Source: an uncultured Solobacterium sp. (GTDB lineage Bacteria > Bacillota_I > Bacilli_A > Erysipelotrichales > Erysipelotrichaceae). From it: DNA of 11,736 bases. The notes beneath the pieces are model-generated. The model was given only the letters and a program-made list of their open reading frames with translations, was not told the DNA's origin and ran no database searches. Each line of letters opens with the position of its first letter. Positions within the stretch are counted from its first letter, which is position 1. Where the stretch lies: assembly GCA_905194705.1 (NCBI GenBank), contig CAJJTI010000050.1, forward strand, positions 1-11,736. Reading direction: 5' to 3'. A program made the translations under genes and the position numbers. Below are positions 1-5,964 of the stretch, in pieces.

Positions 1-2
1 AC

Positions 3-395
3 GGGTCAAATGTTCCTGCTCTAACTTCGCACGCAAGCCCGAATCCCCGTTCGAAGTCTGGCTACGAGCCGGAACGGCGAGTTATCAAGAAAGATAGACC
101 GGAAGCAGAGACCCGCGCTGAGGATGACCTGGAGCTGGATTATGAAAGAAATAAGAAGAAAAAGAGAACGAAAGTATATTATTGCCATCCATATAGCAGT
201 TGTGAGAGAGGTTCTAATGAAAACGCTAACCGTCTCATCCGTCGGCACATTCCGAAAGGAGTTAATTTTGATAAGAAAAGGCAATCTGAAATCAAGGAAA
301 TAGAAACATGGATAAATAACTATCCTCGGAAGCTATTTGGATATAATACAGCAGAGGAACAATTTGTTTATGAAATGGAAAAATTAACAGGATAA
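3..395 (+). pseudogene. IS30-family transposase, 3' remnant (5' part missing or replaced)
   Basis: The reading frame is open from the left edge to the TAA at 393-395. From about base 138 it reads as the C-terminal end of an IS30-type DDE transposase: the conserved block K-V-Y-Y-C-H-P-Y-S-S followed by E-R-G-S-N-E-N-A-N, whose last Glu region carries the third catalytic acid, then I-P-K-G, W-I-N-N-Y-P-R-K-L-F-G-Y and the usual short tail. The family normally has Trp in the S-S-W-E-R-G motif; here it is Cys. The D-D part of the triad is absent. Bases 3 to about 130 are clearly more GC-rich than anything else in the window and do not read like IS30 upstream sequence, although a short L-D-Y-E match appears right at the junction. 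The copy is inferred to be non-functional. Confidence is high for the IS30 identity of the right part and low for what the left part is. Confidence 0.8.
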
Positions 396-423
396 AACAA
401 AATCAAGTATATATAGAAAAAAT

Positions 424-446
424 GACTGCCGAAAGACAGTCTTTTT
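424..446 (+). terminator. Rho-independent terminator after the transposase remnant
   Basis: Stem GACTG (424-428) pairs with CAGTC (437-441). Inside, one C/A mismatch is followed by a C-G pair closing a GAAA tetraloop, and a run of five T follows (442-446). It lies about 30 bases after the transposase stop and shields the redox operon from transcription entering from the IS remnant. Confidence 0.65.
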
Positions 447-480
447 CCTATACAATTTTTAAAAAAGATGCTAAAAATAA

Positions 481-509
481 TTGTAATTACATCTATATTG
501 TGTCATTAT
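481..509 (+). promoter_or_regulatory. Candidate promoter of the CD1871A / 4Fe-4S / TlpA operon
   Basis: TTGTAA (481-486), a 17-base spacer and CATTAT (504-509) form a weak sigma-A-type promoter; the overlapping TATAAA (507-512) is a better -10 but is spaced 20 bases. It is the only reasonable promoter between the terminator at 446 and the Shine-Dalgarno sequence at 523-528. The perfect 10-base palindrome TGTAATTACA (482-491) overlaps the -35. Confidence 0.35.
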
Positions 510-515
510 AAACAA
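498..515. promoter_or_regulatory. Rex-like inverted repeat over the -10 region (weak)
   Basis: TTGTGTC-ATTA-TAAACAA matches the Rex consensus TTGTGAA-N4-TTCACAA at 10 of 14 defined bases; the outer TTGTG and ACAA are intact. It has the same 18-base layout as the sites at 2645-2662 and 9561-9578, which is the main reason to list it. It covers the candidate -10, so a bound repressor would block transcription. Confidence 0.3.
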
Positions 516-531
516 TAAGTAGAAAGGAAAT

Positions 532-669
532 ATTTGCAAAAAAATATTTCAATTTGTAATATTCATCGCAGGTACAGCCATGATTAGCTATGGTGTGATC
601 CGAGGTGAAGCTGCTGCCGTCTTTGGCAAAGCAATAAAATTATGTCTGGAGTGTGTTGGAATTGGATAA
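532..669 (+). CDS. CD1871A-family CXXC-motif membrane peptide (start uncertain)
   Basis: This frame encodes a hydrophobic helix (I-F-Q-F-V-I-F-I-A-G-T-A-M-I-S-Y-G-V-I) followed by R-G-E-A-A-A-V-F, K-A-I and the invariant ending C-L-E-C-V-G-I-G. This is the pattern of the CD1871A family: peptides of about 45 residues with one membrane segment and a C-terminal C-x-x-C. The function is not established; the CXXC suggests thiol or metal chemistry at the membrane. It is followed by 4Fe-4S and TlpA genes, which from memory is its usual company. The start is a problem. AAAGGA (523-528) is a good ribosome site and TTG at 534 is well placed, but TTG is out of frame because of an A7 run (538-544); A6 would join them. 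In frame, only ATT (532), ATA (544) and ATG (580, which removes most of the helix) are available. The 3' end overlaps a possible GTG start of the next gene. Confidence 0.7.
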   Translation: MCKKIFQFVIFIAGTAMISYGVIRGEAAAVFGKAIKLCLECVGIG

Positions 670-679
670 GAAAGAAAAT

Positions 680-1549
680 ATGCTATCAAAGAAAATAGCT
701 AAATTTAGAGGCTATATACAAGCTACAGCCACATTACTTACAAATATTCATATTCCTAATTTATTTAAAGGAAGAATATACCAGGGAAAAGCAAAAACAG
801 TGTGTGTGCCTGGATTAAACTGTTATTCTTGTCCTGCTGCTACAGGTGCTTGTCCTATTGGGTCATTTCAGGCAGTAGTAGGATCATCAAAATTTAAATT
901 TGCGTACTATATAACAGGTTTCTTTATTTTACTTGGTGTAACTTTAGGAAGGTTTATATGTGGATTCTTGTGCCCATTTGGATGGTTTCAAGATTTATTG
1001 CATAAGATTCCTGGAAAGAAGCTTTCTACAGCGAAACTTAAACCACTAAGATATCTTAAATATGTTATTCTAGTTGTATTTGTCATTCTTCTACCAATGT
1101 TAGTGACAAATTCTATTGGAATGGGTGATCCATTCTTCTGTAAATATATTTGTCCACAGGGTGTATTAGAGGGTGCAATACCATTAGCTTTAGGTAATGC
1201 CTCTATAAAAGCAGCTCTTGGCAAATTATTTACATTTAAGAGTATTATTCTTGTTACGGTTATTATCTTGAGTATTTTATTCTATAGACCATTTTGTAAA
1301 TGGATTTGCCCGCTAGGAGCAATATACTCACTATTTAATAAAATTTCACTTCTTAGTATTCATGTAGATGAGGATAAATGTGTTGGTTGTAAAAAATGTG
1401 TTACAGCATGCAAAATGGACGTTAATGTCTTAAAGAGTCCAAACCATACTGAATGTATAAGATGTGGTGCATGTATGAAAGCATGTCCAAAAAATGCGAT
1501 TCATTATCAATTTATGCAAAAAAGCATAACTAAAAAAACAGATAAATAA
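680..1549 (+). CDS. NapH-like membrane 4Fe-4S binding protein
   Basis: A 289-residue polytopic iron-sulfur protein, likely moving electrons through or at the cytoplasmic membrane. Numbered from ATG 680: an N-terminal cysteine cluster C42, C48, C51, C58 in the C-V-P-G-L-N-C-Y-S-C-P context; three C-x3-C-P motifs typical of the NapH/NosR/RdxA group (C94/C98, C154/C158, C206/C210); and a C-terminal two-cluster ferredoxin domain (C234, C237, C240, C244 and C259, C262, C265, C269). The fourth Cys of the first ferredoxin motif is followed by Lys instead of the usual Pro. Hydrophobic segments lie at about 74-93, 125-143 and 187-202. ATG 680 is preferred to GTG 653 because family members begin just before an R-G-Y-I-Q-like segment and because 653 overlaps the upstream peptide gene; the ribosome site for 680 (AAGAAAG) is weak. 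It sits 10 bases after the CXXC peptide gene and 33 before the TlpA gene, in one operon. The electron partner is unknown; the nearby secreted flavoproteins are candidates. Confidence 0.88.
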   Translation: MLSKKIAKFRGYIQATATLLTNIHIPNLFKGRIYQGKAKTVCVPGLNCYSCPAATGACPIGSFQAVVGSSKFKFAYYITGFFILLGVTLGRFICGFLCPFGWFQDLLHKIPGKKLSTAKLKPLRYLKYVILVVFVILLPMLVTNSIGMGDPFFCKYICPQGVLEGAIPLALGNASIKAALGKLFTFKSIILVTVIILSILFYRPFCKWICPLGAIYSLFNKISLLSIHVDEDKCVGCKKCVTACKMDVNVLKSPNHTECIRCGACMKACPKNAIHYQFMQKSITKKTDK

Positions 1550-1582
1550 CAAAAGCTATACAAAAAAAGAGGAGAAATAAAA

Positions 1583-2491
1583 ATGAAAAAGACAAAAAAT
1601 ATTTTTGCGATTATTGCAATGTGTGGATTATTAACATTATCTGCATGTACTGGAAAAGATAATTTTGGTACAACAACAGGAACAACTGATAACTCACAAA
1701 CTACTACTTCTACAGGATCATTAGAAGAAATCAATGCTCAACTTGATGATTTATATCAACAAGAAAACCAGTTGTTTGCTGAACATAAAGATGCATGGGA
1801 TAAAGCTTTCTCAATGATGAATAAAGGTAATACTGATCCTAATGGCAGTTATGTAGATTACTTAACTTCAACAGTAGAAGCAAATAAAGATGAATTTACA
1901 GCTGAAGAATATGAAACACTGCAAAAAGATATTGAAGTAATCAGTGGCATTGAAGACAAAATTGCTTAACTAAGCAAGCAATTAGACAGTATTGATGCGG
2001 CTAATACAGGAAGTGAAACTAGTGGTGTCACAGCATTTACAAATTTAACGGGAAAAGATTTTGATGGAAATGATGTTGATGCAAGTTTATTCTCAAATAA
2101 TGCTGTTACAGTATTGAATTTCTGGTTCACAGGATGTAAGCCATGTGTTGAAGAATTAGCAAAACTAAATGAACTAAATGAAGAAATTAAATCAATGGGT
2201 GGAGAAGTAGTTGGTATCAATACAGATGCTTTTGATGGTAATAGCGATGCGATTGAAGAAGCTAAGAAAATCTTAGAAAGTCAGGGTGCTAAATACAGTA
2301 ATCTAGCTTTATCTGCCGACTCTGACGTTGGTAAATATGCAGCGAATATCATGGCATTTCCGACAACTATTTTAGTAGATAGAAATGGTAATATCATAGG
2401 CGAACCAATGCTTGGTGGTGTAGATGAGGAAGCTAACTACAATAGTTTATTAGAACAAATTAAAGCTGTTGTAGAAGCTGATAATAAATAG
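1583..2491 (+). pseudogene. TlpA-family thioredoxin lipoprotein, split by an in-frame TAA
   Basis: One 302-codon frame encodes a lipoprotein thiol-disulfide protein, interrupted by TAA at 1967-1969 (codon 129). The first half has a lipoprotein signal (lipobox L-S-A-C, Cys22), a Thr/Ser-rich linker and a charged helical region (about 48-128) that continues past the stop. After the stop, in the same frame and without further lesions, comes a complete TlpA/ResA-like domain: V-L-N-F-W-F-T-G-C-K-P-C with the redox pair at codons 185 and 188, and the cis-proline segment A-F-P-T-T. The sequence around the stop (I-A-stop-L-S-K-Q-L-D) is explained by one GAA-to-TAA change. The ribosome site AGAGGAG (1568-1574) serves only the first half; the second half has only a TTG at 2114, inside the thioredoxin core and without a ribosome site. 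As read, the cell would make an anchored helical stub. Intact homologues reduce or shuffle disulfides outside the membrane. A sequencing error is possible. Confidence 0.85.
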
Positions 2492-2516
2492 TACTAATAG
2501 AAAATATAGTATGAAG

Positions 2517-2540
2517 ACGTGGCCATATGCTGCGTTTTTT
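2517..2540 (+). terminator. Rho-independent terminator of the first redox operon
   Basis: Stem ACGTGGC (2517-2523) pairs with GCTGCGT (2529-2535) through seven pairs, two of them G-U, with loop CATAT and a T run at 2535-2540. It lies 26 bases after the TlpA stop. Confidence 0.75.
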
Positions 2541-2611
2541 CTTTGTTTATCGGTATAAAAGAAACATTTTGTTTAGGTGGGAAATTGTGGGAAATCAATA
2601 TATTTCTCATG

Positions 2612-2640
2612 TTGAAGAATTCACAAGCAAACAATATACT
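2612..2640 (+). promoter_or_regulatory. Promoter of the first flavoprotein gene
   Basis: TTGAAG (2612-2617), a 17-base spacer and TATACT (2635-2640) make a good sigma-A-type promoter. The predicted start at about 2647 gives a leader of about 33 bases before ATG 2680, with ribosome site AAGGGAG at 2668-2674. The gene therefore has its own promoter, separated from the upstream operon by the terminator at 2517-2540. Nothing else was recognised in the 2541-2611 part of the gap. Confidence 0.6.
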
Positions 2641-2644
2641 TCAT

Positions 2645-2662
2645 TTGTGATTTGATAAACAA
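2645..2662. promoter_or_regulatory. Rex-like operator at the transcription start of the first flavoprotein gene
   Basis: TTGTGAT-TTGA-TAAACAA matches the Rex consensus TTGTGAA-N4-TTCACAA at 11 of 14 defined bases. A slightly wider inverted repeat (ATTTGT at 2643-2648, ACAAAT at 2659-2664) is perfect in its arms. It begins just after the -10 and covers the predicted start point, which would suit repression. Rex assignment is an inference from sequence resemblance. Confidence 0.4.
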
Positions 2663-2679
2663 ATTGCAAGGGAGAGAAT

Positions 2680-4491
2680 ATGAAGAAAATTTGTAAAGGA
2701 TTATTATCATTTTTAATGGTGCTTTCTGTTAGTGCTTGTTCTACAAACAATAATGAAAGTACATCTAGTGTAGAAGCAACATCTTCTGCTGCTAGCTACA
2801 AAGCAGGTACTTATACTGGTACTGGAACAGGTCATGGTGGTGACATTACAGTAAGTGTTACATTAAGTGATTCTGCAATTGAAAATATTGAAGTAACAGA
2901 ATCAAATGAAACAAGTGGTTTTGGTGATGTGGCTGCAGAACATATTATTTCTGAAATACTGGAAAATCAATCATTAAATGTTGATGCAGTAAGTGGATGT
3001 ACAATTTCTGCTATGGGAATTCGTAATGCAATTGATAATGCTCTAGAAAGTGCAGATGTTGATGTAAAAGCACTTAAAACTGTAGCGAAAAAAGAAGTAG
3101 AAACAAAAGATGAAACATTAGATACAGATATTGTTGTTGTCGGTAGTGGTGCTGCAGGTCTTACTGCTGCTTATGAAGCAGCTAATGCCGGGCAAAAAGT
3201 AACTATTGTAGAAACACTTGCTAGAAATGGTGGTGCTACACGTACAAGCAGCGGTATGATCGTTGCAGGTGGTACTGATTTACAAAAAGAAGCAGGTATT
3301 GAAGACAGTGTTGAAAATCTAAAAGAATACTGGATGGAAAGAGGCGAAGGACAGGTTAATGAAGAATTTGTTAACTATGTAGCTGAAACAATTAATGATG
3401 CTTTAGATTTATTCATAGATTTAGGTGTTAGCTATAATTCTTCTTTAATCCTACAATCTGGTACAGCAACAATTAATCGTGCACATATGCCAAGTGGTGC
3501 AGGAGCAGAACTATGCGATAAGTTAGTTGAAGCAGATGAAAAATTAGGTGTTGAAATTTTAACGGAAACAACAGCAGAATCTCTAATTAAAGATGATGAA
3601 GGAAATATTACTGGTGTAAATTGTTCGACAAAGAATGGTACTTTAACAGTTAATGCAAAAGCAGTAATTCTAGCAACAGGTGGTTATGGTGCTAGTGAAG
3701 AAATGCTAGAAAAGTATTCTCCTAACGCTGCTGGAGCATGGAATTGTTCTGCACCTAAGAATGATGGCTCTGGTATCAATATGGGTATTGAAGTTGGAGC
3801 AGATACTACATTTAAAGGTGGTTTCATTGGTTGGAAAGTTTGTACTCCTTTATATGATCATACAACTGCTGTGGGTGCTCCAGTATATGGCGCAGCTAAC
3901 TTAATTGTTAATACTAATGGTGATAGAGTTGGAAATGAAGCTTTAGATTATCCGTTTGTTTATAACGGATGGCAAGAAGATGGAAGTGATGCATTCTACT
4001 ATATCTTCCAATCAGGAAATGGTGAAACAAAAGACCTAGTGAATAATGTTTCTGATACAATTGCTAACTTGGAGTTAGGTGTTGAAGCAGGTGTATGCTA
4101 TAAGGCTGATACATTAGAAGAACTTGCAGAAGTAAGTGGATTAAAAGATCTAGTAAGTACTGTAGAAACATTCAACAATGCAGTTGATAGTGGCGTTGAT
4201 GAAGAATTTGGTAGAGATACATCAACAATGACAAAGATTGAAGATGGCCCTTTCTATGCACTACATGCACAACGTGCAATTTTAGGAACATTCGGTGGTT
4301 TAAAAACACAAGTTACAGGTGAAGTATTAAATACTGAAGGTAATGTAATTAATGGTTTATATGCTGCTGGTGAAATGGCAAATGGTGAATTCTTCCCAGT
4401 TATTTACCCAGCCAGTGGCTCCAGTATTTCTGAATGTGTTACTCTTGGTAGAGAAGCAGGAAGAAGTGCCGCTATTTATGCAAGTAAATAA
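2680..4491 (+). CDS. Secreted flavoprotein reductase lipoprotein, FMN domain then FAD domain
   Basis: A 603-residue fumarate-reductase-superfamily flavoprotein anchored outside the membrane. Order: lipoprotein signal with lipobox V-S-A-C (Cys20); Ser/Thr linker; FMN-binding domain (about 42-125) with D-A-V-S-G-C-T, where Thr108 is the expected site for ApbE-attached FMN (the usual motif is S-G-A-T); FAD_binding_2 domain from about 148, with nucleotide-binding G-S-G-A-A-G (155-160), E178, G-G-A-T (184-187), A-T-G-G-Y-G (332-337), N-x-x-G-D-R-V-G-N-E (411-420) and E-E-F-G-R (508-512). Two catalytic spots of fumarate reductases differ: the H-H-T-M-G-G region reads L-G-T-F-G-G (535-540) and N-R-L-G-G-N reads I-Y-P-A-S-G (575-580), closer to ketosteroid dehydrogenase-like enzymes. 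A substrate other than fumarate is therefore likely; it cannot be named. The gene is monocistronic, with its own promoter and terminator. Urocanate reductase is the nearest named architecture. Confidence 0.85.
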   Translation: MKKICKGLLSFLMVLSVSACSTNNNESTSSVEATSSAASYKAGTYTGTGTGHGGDITVSVTLSDSAIENIEVTESNETSGFGDVAAEHIISEILENQSLNVDAVSGCTISAMGIRNAIDNALESADVDVKALKTVAKKEVETKDETLDTDIVVVGSGAAGLTAAYEAANAGQKVTIVETLARNGGATRTSSGMIVAGGTDLQKEAGIEDSVENLKEYWMERGEGQVNEEFVNYVAETINDALDLFIDLGVSYNSSLILQSGTATINRAHMPSGAGAELCDKLVEADEKLGVEILTETTAESLIKDDEGNITGVNCSTKNGTLTVNAKAVILATGGYGASEEMLEKYSPNAAGAWNCSAPKNDGSGINMGIEVGADTTFKGGFIGWKVCTPLYDHTTAVGAPVYGAANLIVNTNGDRVGNEALDYPFVYNGWQEDGSDAFYYIFQSGNGETKDLVNNVSDTIANLELGVEAGVCYKADTLEELAEVSGLKDLVSTVETFNNAVDSGVDEEFGRDTSTMTKIEDGPFYALHAQRAILGTFGGLKTQVTGEVLNTEGNVINGLYAAGEMANGEFFPVIYPASGSSISECVTLGREAGRSAAIYASK

Positions 4492-4511
4492 CAATGAATA
4501 AAAACTGACTA

Positions 4512-4520
4512 TGATATGAT
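4512..4520 (+). promoter_or_regulatory. Possible extended -10 promoter for the membrane protein / LacI pair
   Basis: TGATATGAT is an extended -10 (TGn plus TATGAT at 4515-4520); no -35 is seen at the right distance. Initiation about 7 bases downstream would fall inside the left arm of the terminator hairpin, so such transcripts would lack half the stem and escape termination. This is the best candidate found for expression of the downstream pair, but it is weak. Confidence 0.3.
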
Positions 4521-4556
4521 TAGGATGTAGGTGATATTACTTGCATCCTATTTTTT
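4521..4556 (+). terminator. Strong terminator ending directly before the next ribosome site
   Basis: A 12-base stem (4521-4532 with 4539-4550, two G-U pairs, loop GATATT) is followed by six T (4551-4556). The Shine-Dalgarno GGAGG of the next gene begins at the following base (4557). The hairpin ends transcription of the flavoprotein gene and could also act as an attenuator for the membrane protein / LacI pair. Confidence 0.85.
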
Positions 4557-4565
4557 GGAGGATTG

Positions 4566-4949
4566 ATGAAAAAAGACAAAACTAAAACAATTTCTTTAAT
4601 AAGTTTAATAAGTATGTATTTGATTATTCGTTATCCTCTTTTTTCTCTTCATGGAATGAAAGATTGGCCGTTTATATTATTTGGTGCTAATGCAGTAATC
4701 ATAGTGATTGCAAGTATGGTGTTTTATAAACAAAAGCTACCAATCTTTGTAACAAGCGCATATGCAATTAGTTTTGTAATAGGATACCTGTTTCAATTTG
4801 ATTATGGTCATGGATTAAACAGCATGTGGATTATATGGACAGTTAGTAACTTTATAATAATTATCATTGGATTTATCTACGAAAAGAGACGGCTAAATGA
4901 AAGAAAGAGTAACGATAGAAGATATTGTTCAAAAGACAGGCATCAGTAA
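4566..4949 (+). CDS. Small four-helix membrane protein of unknown function
   Basis: This 127-residue protein is mostly hydrophobic, with probable membrane segments at about 9-26, 34-54, 58-77 and 87-105 and a basic cytoplasmic tail rich in Arg and Lys (106-127). The loop R-Y-P-L-F-S-L-H-G-M-K-D-W-P (22-35) is its most distinctive stretch; I recall similar uncharacterised small membrane proteins in Firmicutes but cannot assign a family. ATG 4566 is chosen over TTG 4563 because GGAGG (4557-4561) lies 4 bases before it. Its last 53 bases overlap the LacI-type gene in another frame, so the two are probably translationally coupled. The tail encoded in the overlap may be shaped by the LacI reading frame more than by selection on this protein. 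It could be the target, sensor partner or transport helper of the neighbouring regulator or flavoprotein; this is a guess from position. Confidence 0.75.
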   Translation: MKKDKTKTISLISLISMYLIIRYPLFSLHGMKDWPFILFGANAVIIVIASMVFYKQKLPIFVTSAYAISFVIGYLFQFDYGHGLNSMWIIWTVSNFIIIIIGFIYEKRRLNERKSNDRRYCSKDRHQ

Positions 4950-5895
4950 AAGTACTGTATCTAGAGTGTTGACAGGAAAAGGCTATGTATCTGATGAAGT
5001 AAGAAATACAGTAAAAAAAGCAGCTTCGGAATTAGAATATGTACCACAGAAAAAACATAATAAAAACGTTAATGATATGGTGATGATTGTATCTTGTCAA
5101 TTAGATAGTGATGCTCAAATTAAGCTATGTAAATCAATCAGTACTTCTTTACAGGAGAATGGATTTAAAAGTGTTGTTGCTTCAGTAGAGTTTGGCAGTA
5201 ATACAATATATGACTATTTAGATTATGCTTACGAAAAACATTTTGGTGGTTTAATCATATTGGGTGCTCTAGAAACAAAAGAACTTAGATATTCGCTTAT
5301 GAATATACCATGTCCAATTGTTTTATTAAATCAATCTCTTTCTGGTATTCCAACGTGTTCTATCATTTTAGAAGATAAAAAAGCAGGCTATGATGCAACG
5401 AAGTATTTAATTGATAAAGGCCATAAGAAGATACTTTTTATTACGGGTTACGATAATGCAACAGCGATAATAGATAGAGAAAAAGGTTTTCTGCAGGCAA
5501 TGAAAGAAGCAGGTATTGATGCGGAAAAGCTAATATTACGAACTGACTTTACAAAAGAAAACAGTGAGAAAATAGCTTATCAATTGATAGAGGATAGTTT
5601 TCCTTATACTGCACTATTATGTGCAACTGATGAATTGTTAGGTGGAATATTAAAAGTGTTTAAAAAAGAAAAAATACAAATACCAGACCAAATTAGTGTA
5701 ATGTCATTTGAAAATACACTTTTAACCGAGATATATGAACCTAAAATCAGTATAGTCAGCTATGACTTTATAGAAATTGGTAAACAAATGGCTGATTTAC
5801 TTATTGAAAGAGCTGCTAAGCCATATCATAAGACAAAATCAATTCATCGTACTGCAACATTACTATTACGTGACAGTGTAAAAGCTGTGAAATAG
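4897..5895 (+). CDS. LacI-family transcriptional regulator with atypical hinge
   Basis: At 332 residues it has normal LacI/GalR length. The N-terminal helix-turn-helix is clear: V-T-I-E-D-I-V-Q-K-T-G-I-S-K-S-T-V-S-R-V (5-24), then G-Y-V-S-D-E-V-R and the Y-V-P that ends the DNA-binding domain. The effector domain follows (about 60-332), including C-A-T-D-E-L (a form of the family A-x-x-D motif) and I-P-D-Q-I-S-V near residue 270. The hinge after Y-V-P is about four residues shorter than usual and lacks the A-R-x-L stretch whose Leu normally intercalates at the centre of the operator. ATG 4897 lies inside the end of the membrane protein gene; no strong ribosome site is visible, so coupling is likely. 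The effector is unknown. Candidate targets are the flavoprotein promoters on either side, especially the palindrome at 9606-9621. No convincing terminator follows the gene. Confidence 0.88.
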   Translation: MKERVTIEDIVQKTGISKSTVSRVLTGKGYVSDEVRNTVKKAASELEYVPQKKHNKNVNDMVMIVSCQLDSDAQIKLCKSISTSLQENGFKSVVASVEFGSNTIYDYLDYAYEKHFGGLIILGALETKELRYSLMNIPCPIVLLNQSLSGIPTCSIILEDKKAGYDATKYLIDKGHKKILFITGYDNATAIIDREKGFLQAMKEAGIDAEKLILRTDFTKENSEKIAYQLIEDSFPYTALLCATDELLGGILKVFKKEKIQIPDQISVMSFENTLLTEIYEPKISIVSYDFIEIGKQMADLLIERAAKPYHKTKSIHRTATLLLRDSVKAVK

Positions 5896-5925
5896 TTATG
5901 AAAGTTTCTTGAATGATAAGTGTCA

Positions 5926-5938
5926 TTTATTGAATAAA
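5926..5938. promoter_or_regulatory. Inverted repeat over the -35 of the MarR gene
   Basis: TTTATT-G-AATAAA is a perfect interrupted palindrome that contains the -35 hexamer. MarR-type regulators commonly repress their own promoter through such AT-rich repeats. A second imperfect repeat, AATGA (5912-5916) / TCATT (5923-5927), lies just upstream. AT-rich palindromes arise easily by chance here. Confidence 0.3.
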
Positions 5939-5958
5939 AAATTTATTTATGATATAAA
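5930..5958 (+). promoter_or_regulatory. Promoter of the MarR gene, predicted to give a leaderless mRNA
   Basis: TTGAAT (5930-5935), a 17-base spacer and TATAAA (5953-5958). The predicted transcription start, 6-7 bases after the -10, falls on or next to the A of ATG 5965. No Shine-Dalgarno sequence precedes that ATG. Confidence 0.5.
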
Positions 5959-5964
5959 ACACCT

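Noticed and set aside
21..284. Open frame on the minus strand
   Set aside because: It runs antisense to the IS30 transposase remnant, which has clear family motifs; the same reasoning removes the minus-strand frames at 988-1224, 1507-1734, 1966-2220 and 8501-8689.
653..679. GTG 653 as start of the 4Fe-4S protein
   Set aside because: It overlaps the end of the CXXC peptide gene, and the extra residues do not look like the family's N-terminus; ATG 680 fits better.
1967..1969. Recoded stop codon (selenocysteine or similar)
   Set aside because: The codon is TAA, not TGA, it lies in a helical region rather than at a redox position, and no recoding hairpin is evident after it.
2114..2491. A separate small thioredoxin gene starting at TTG 2114
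   Set aside because: It is in the same frame as the upstream lipoprotein, starts inside the thioredoxin core strand and has no ribosome site or export signal. One interrupted gene explains it better.
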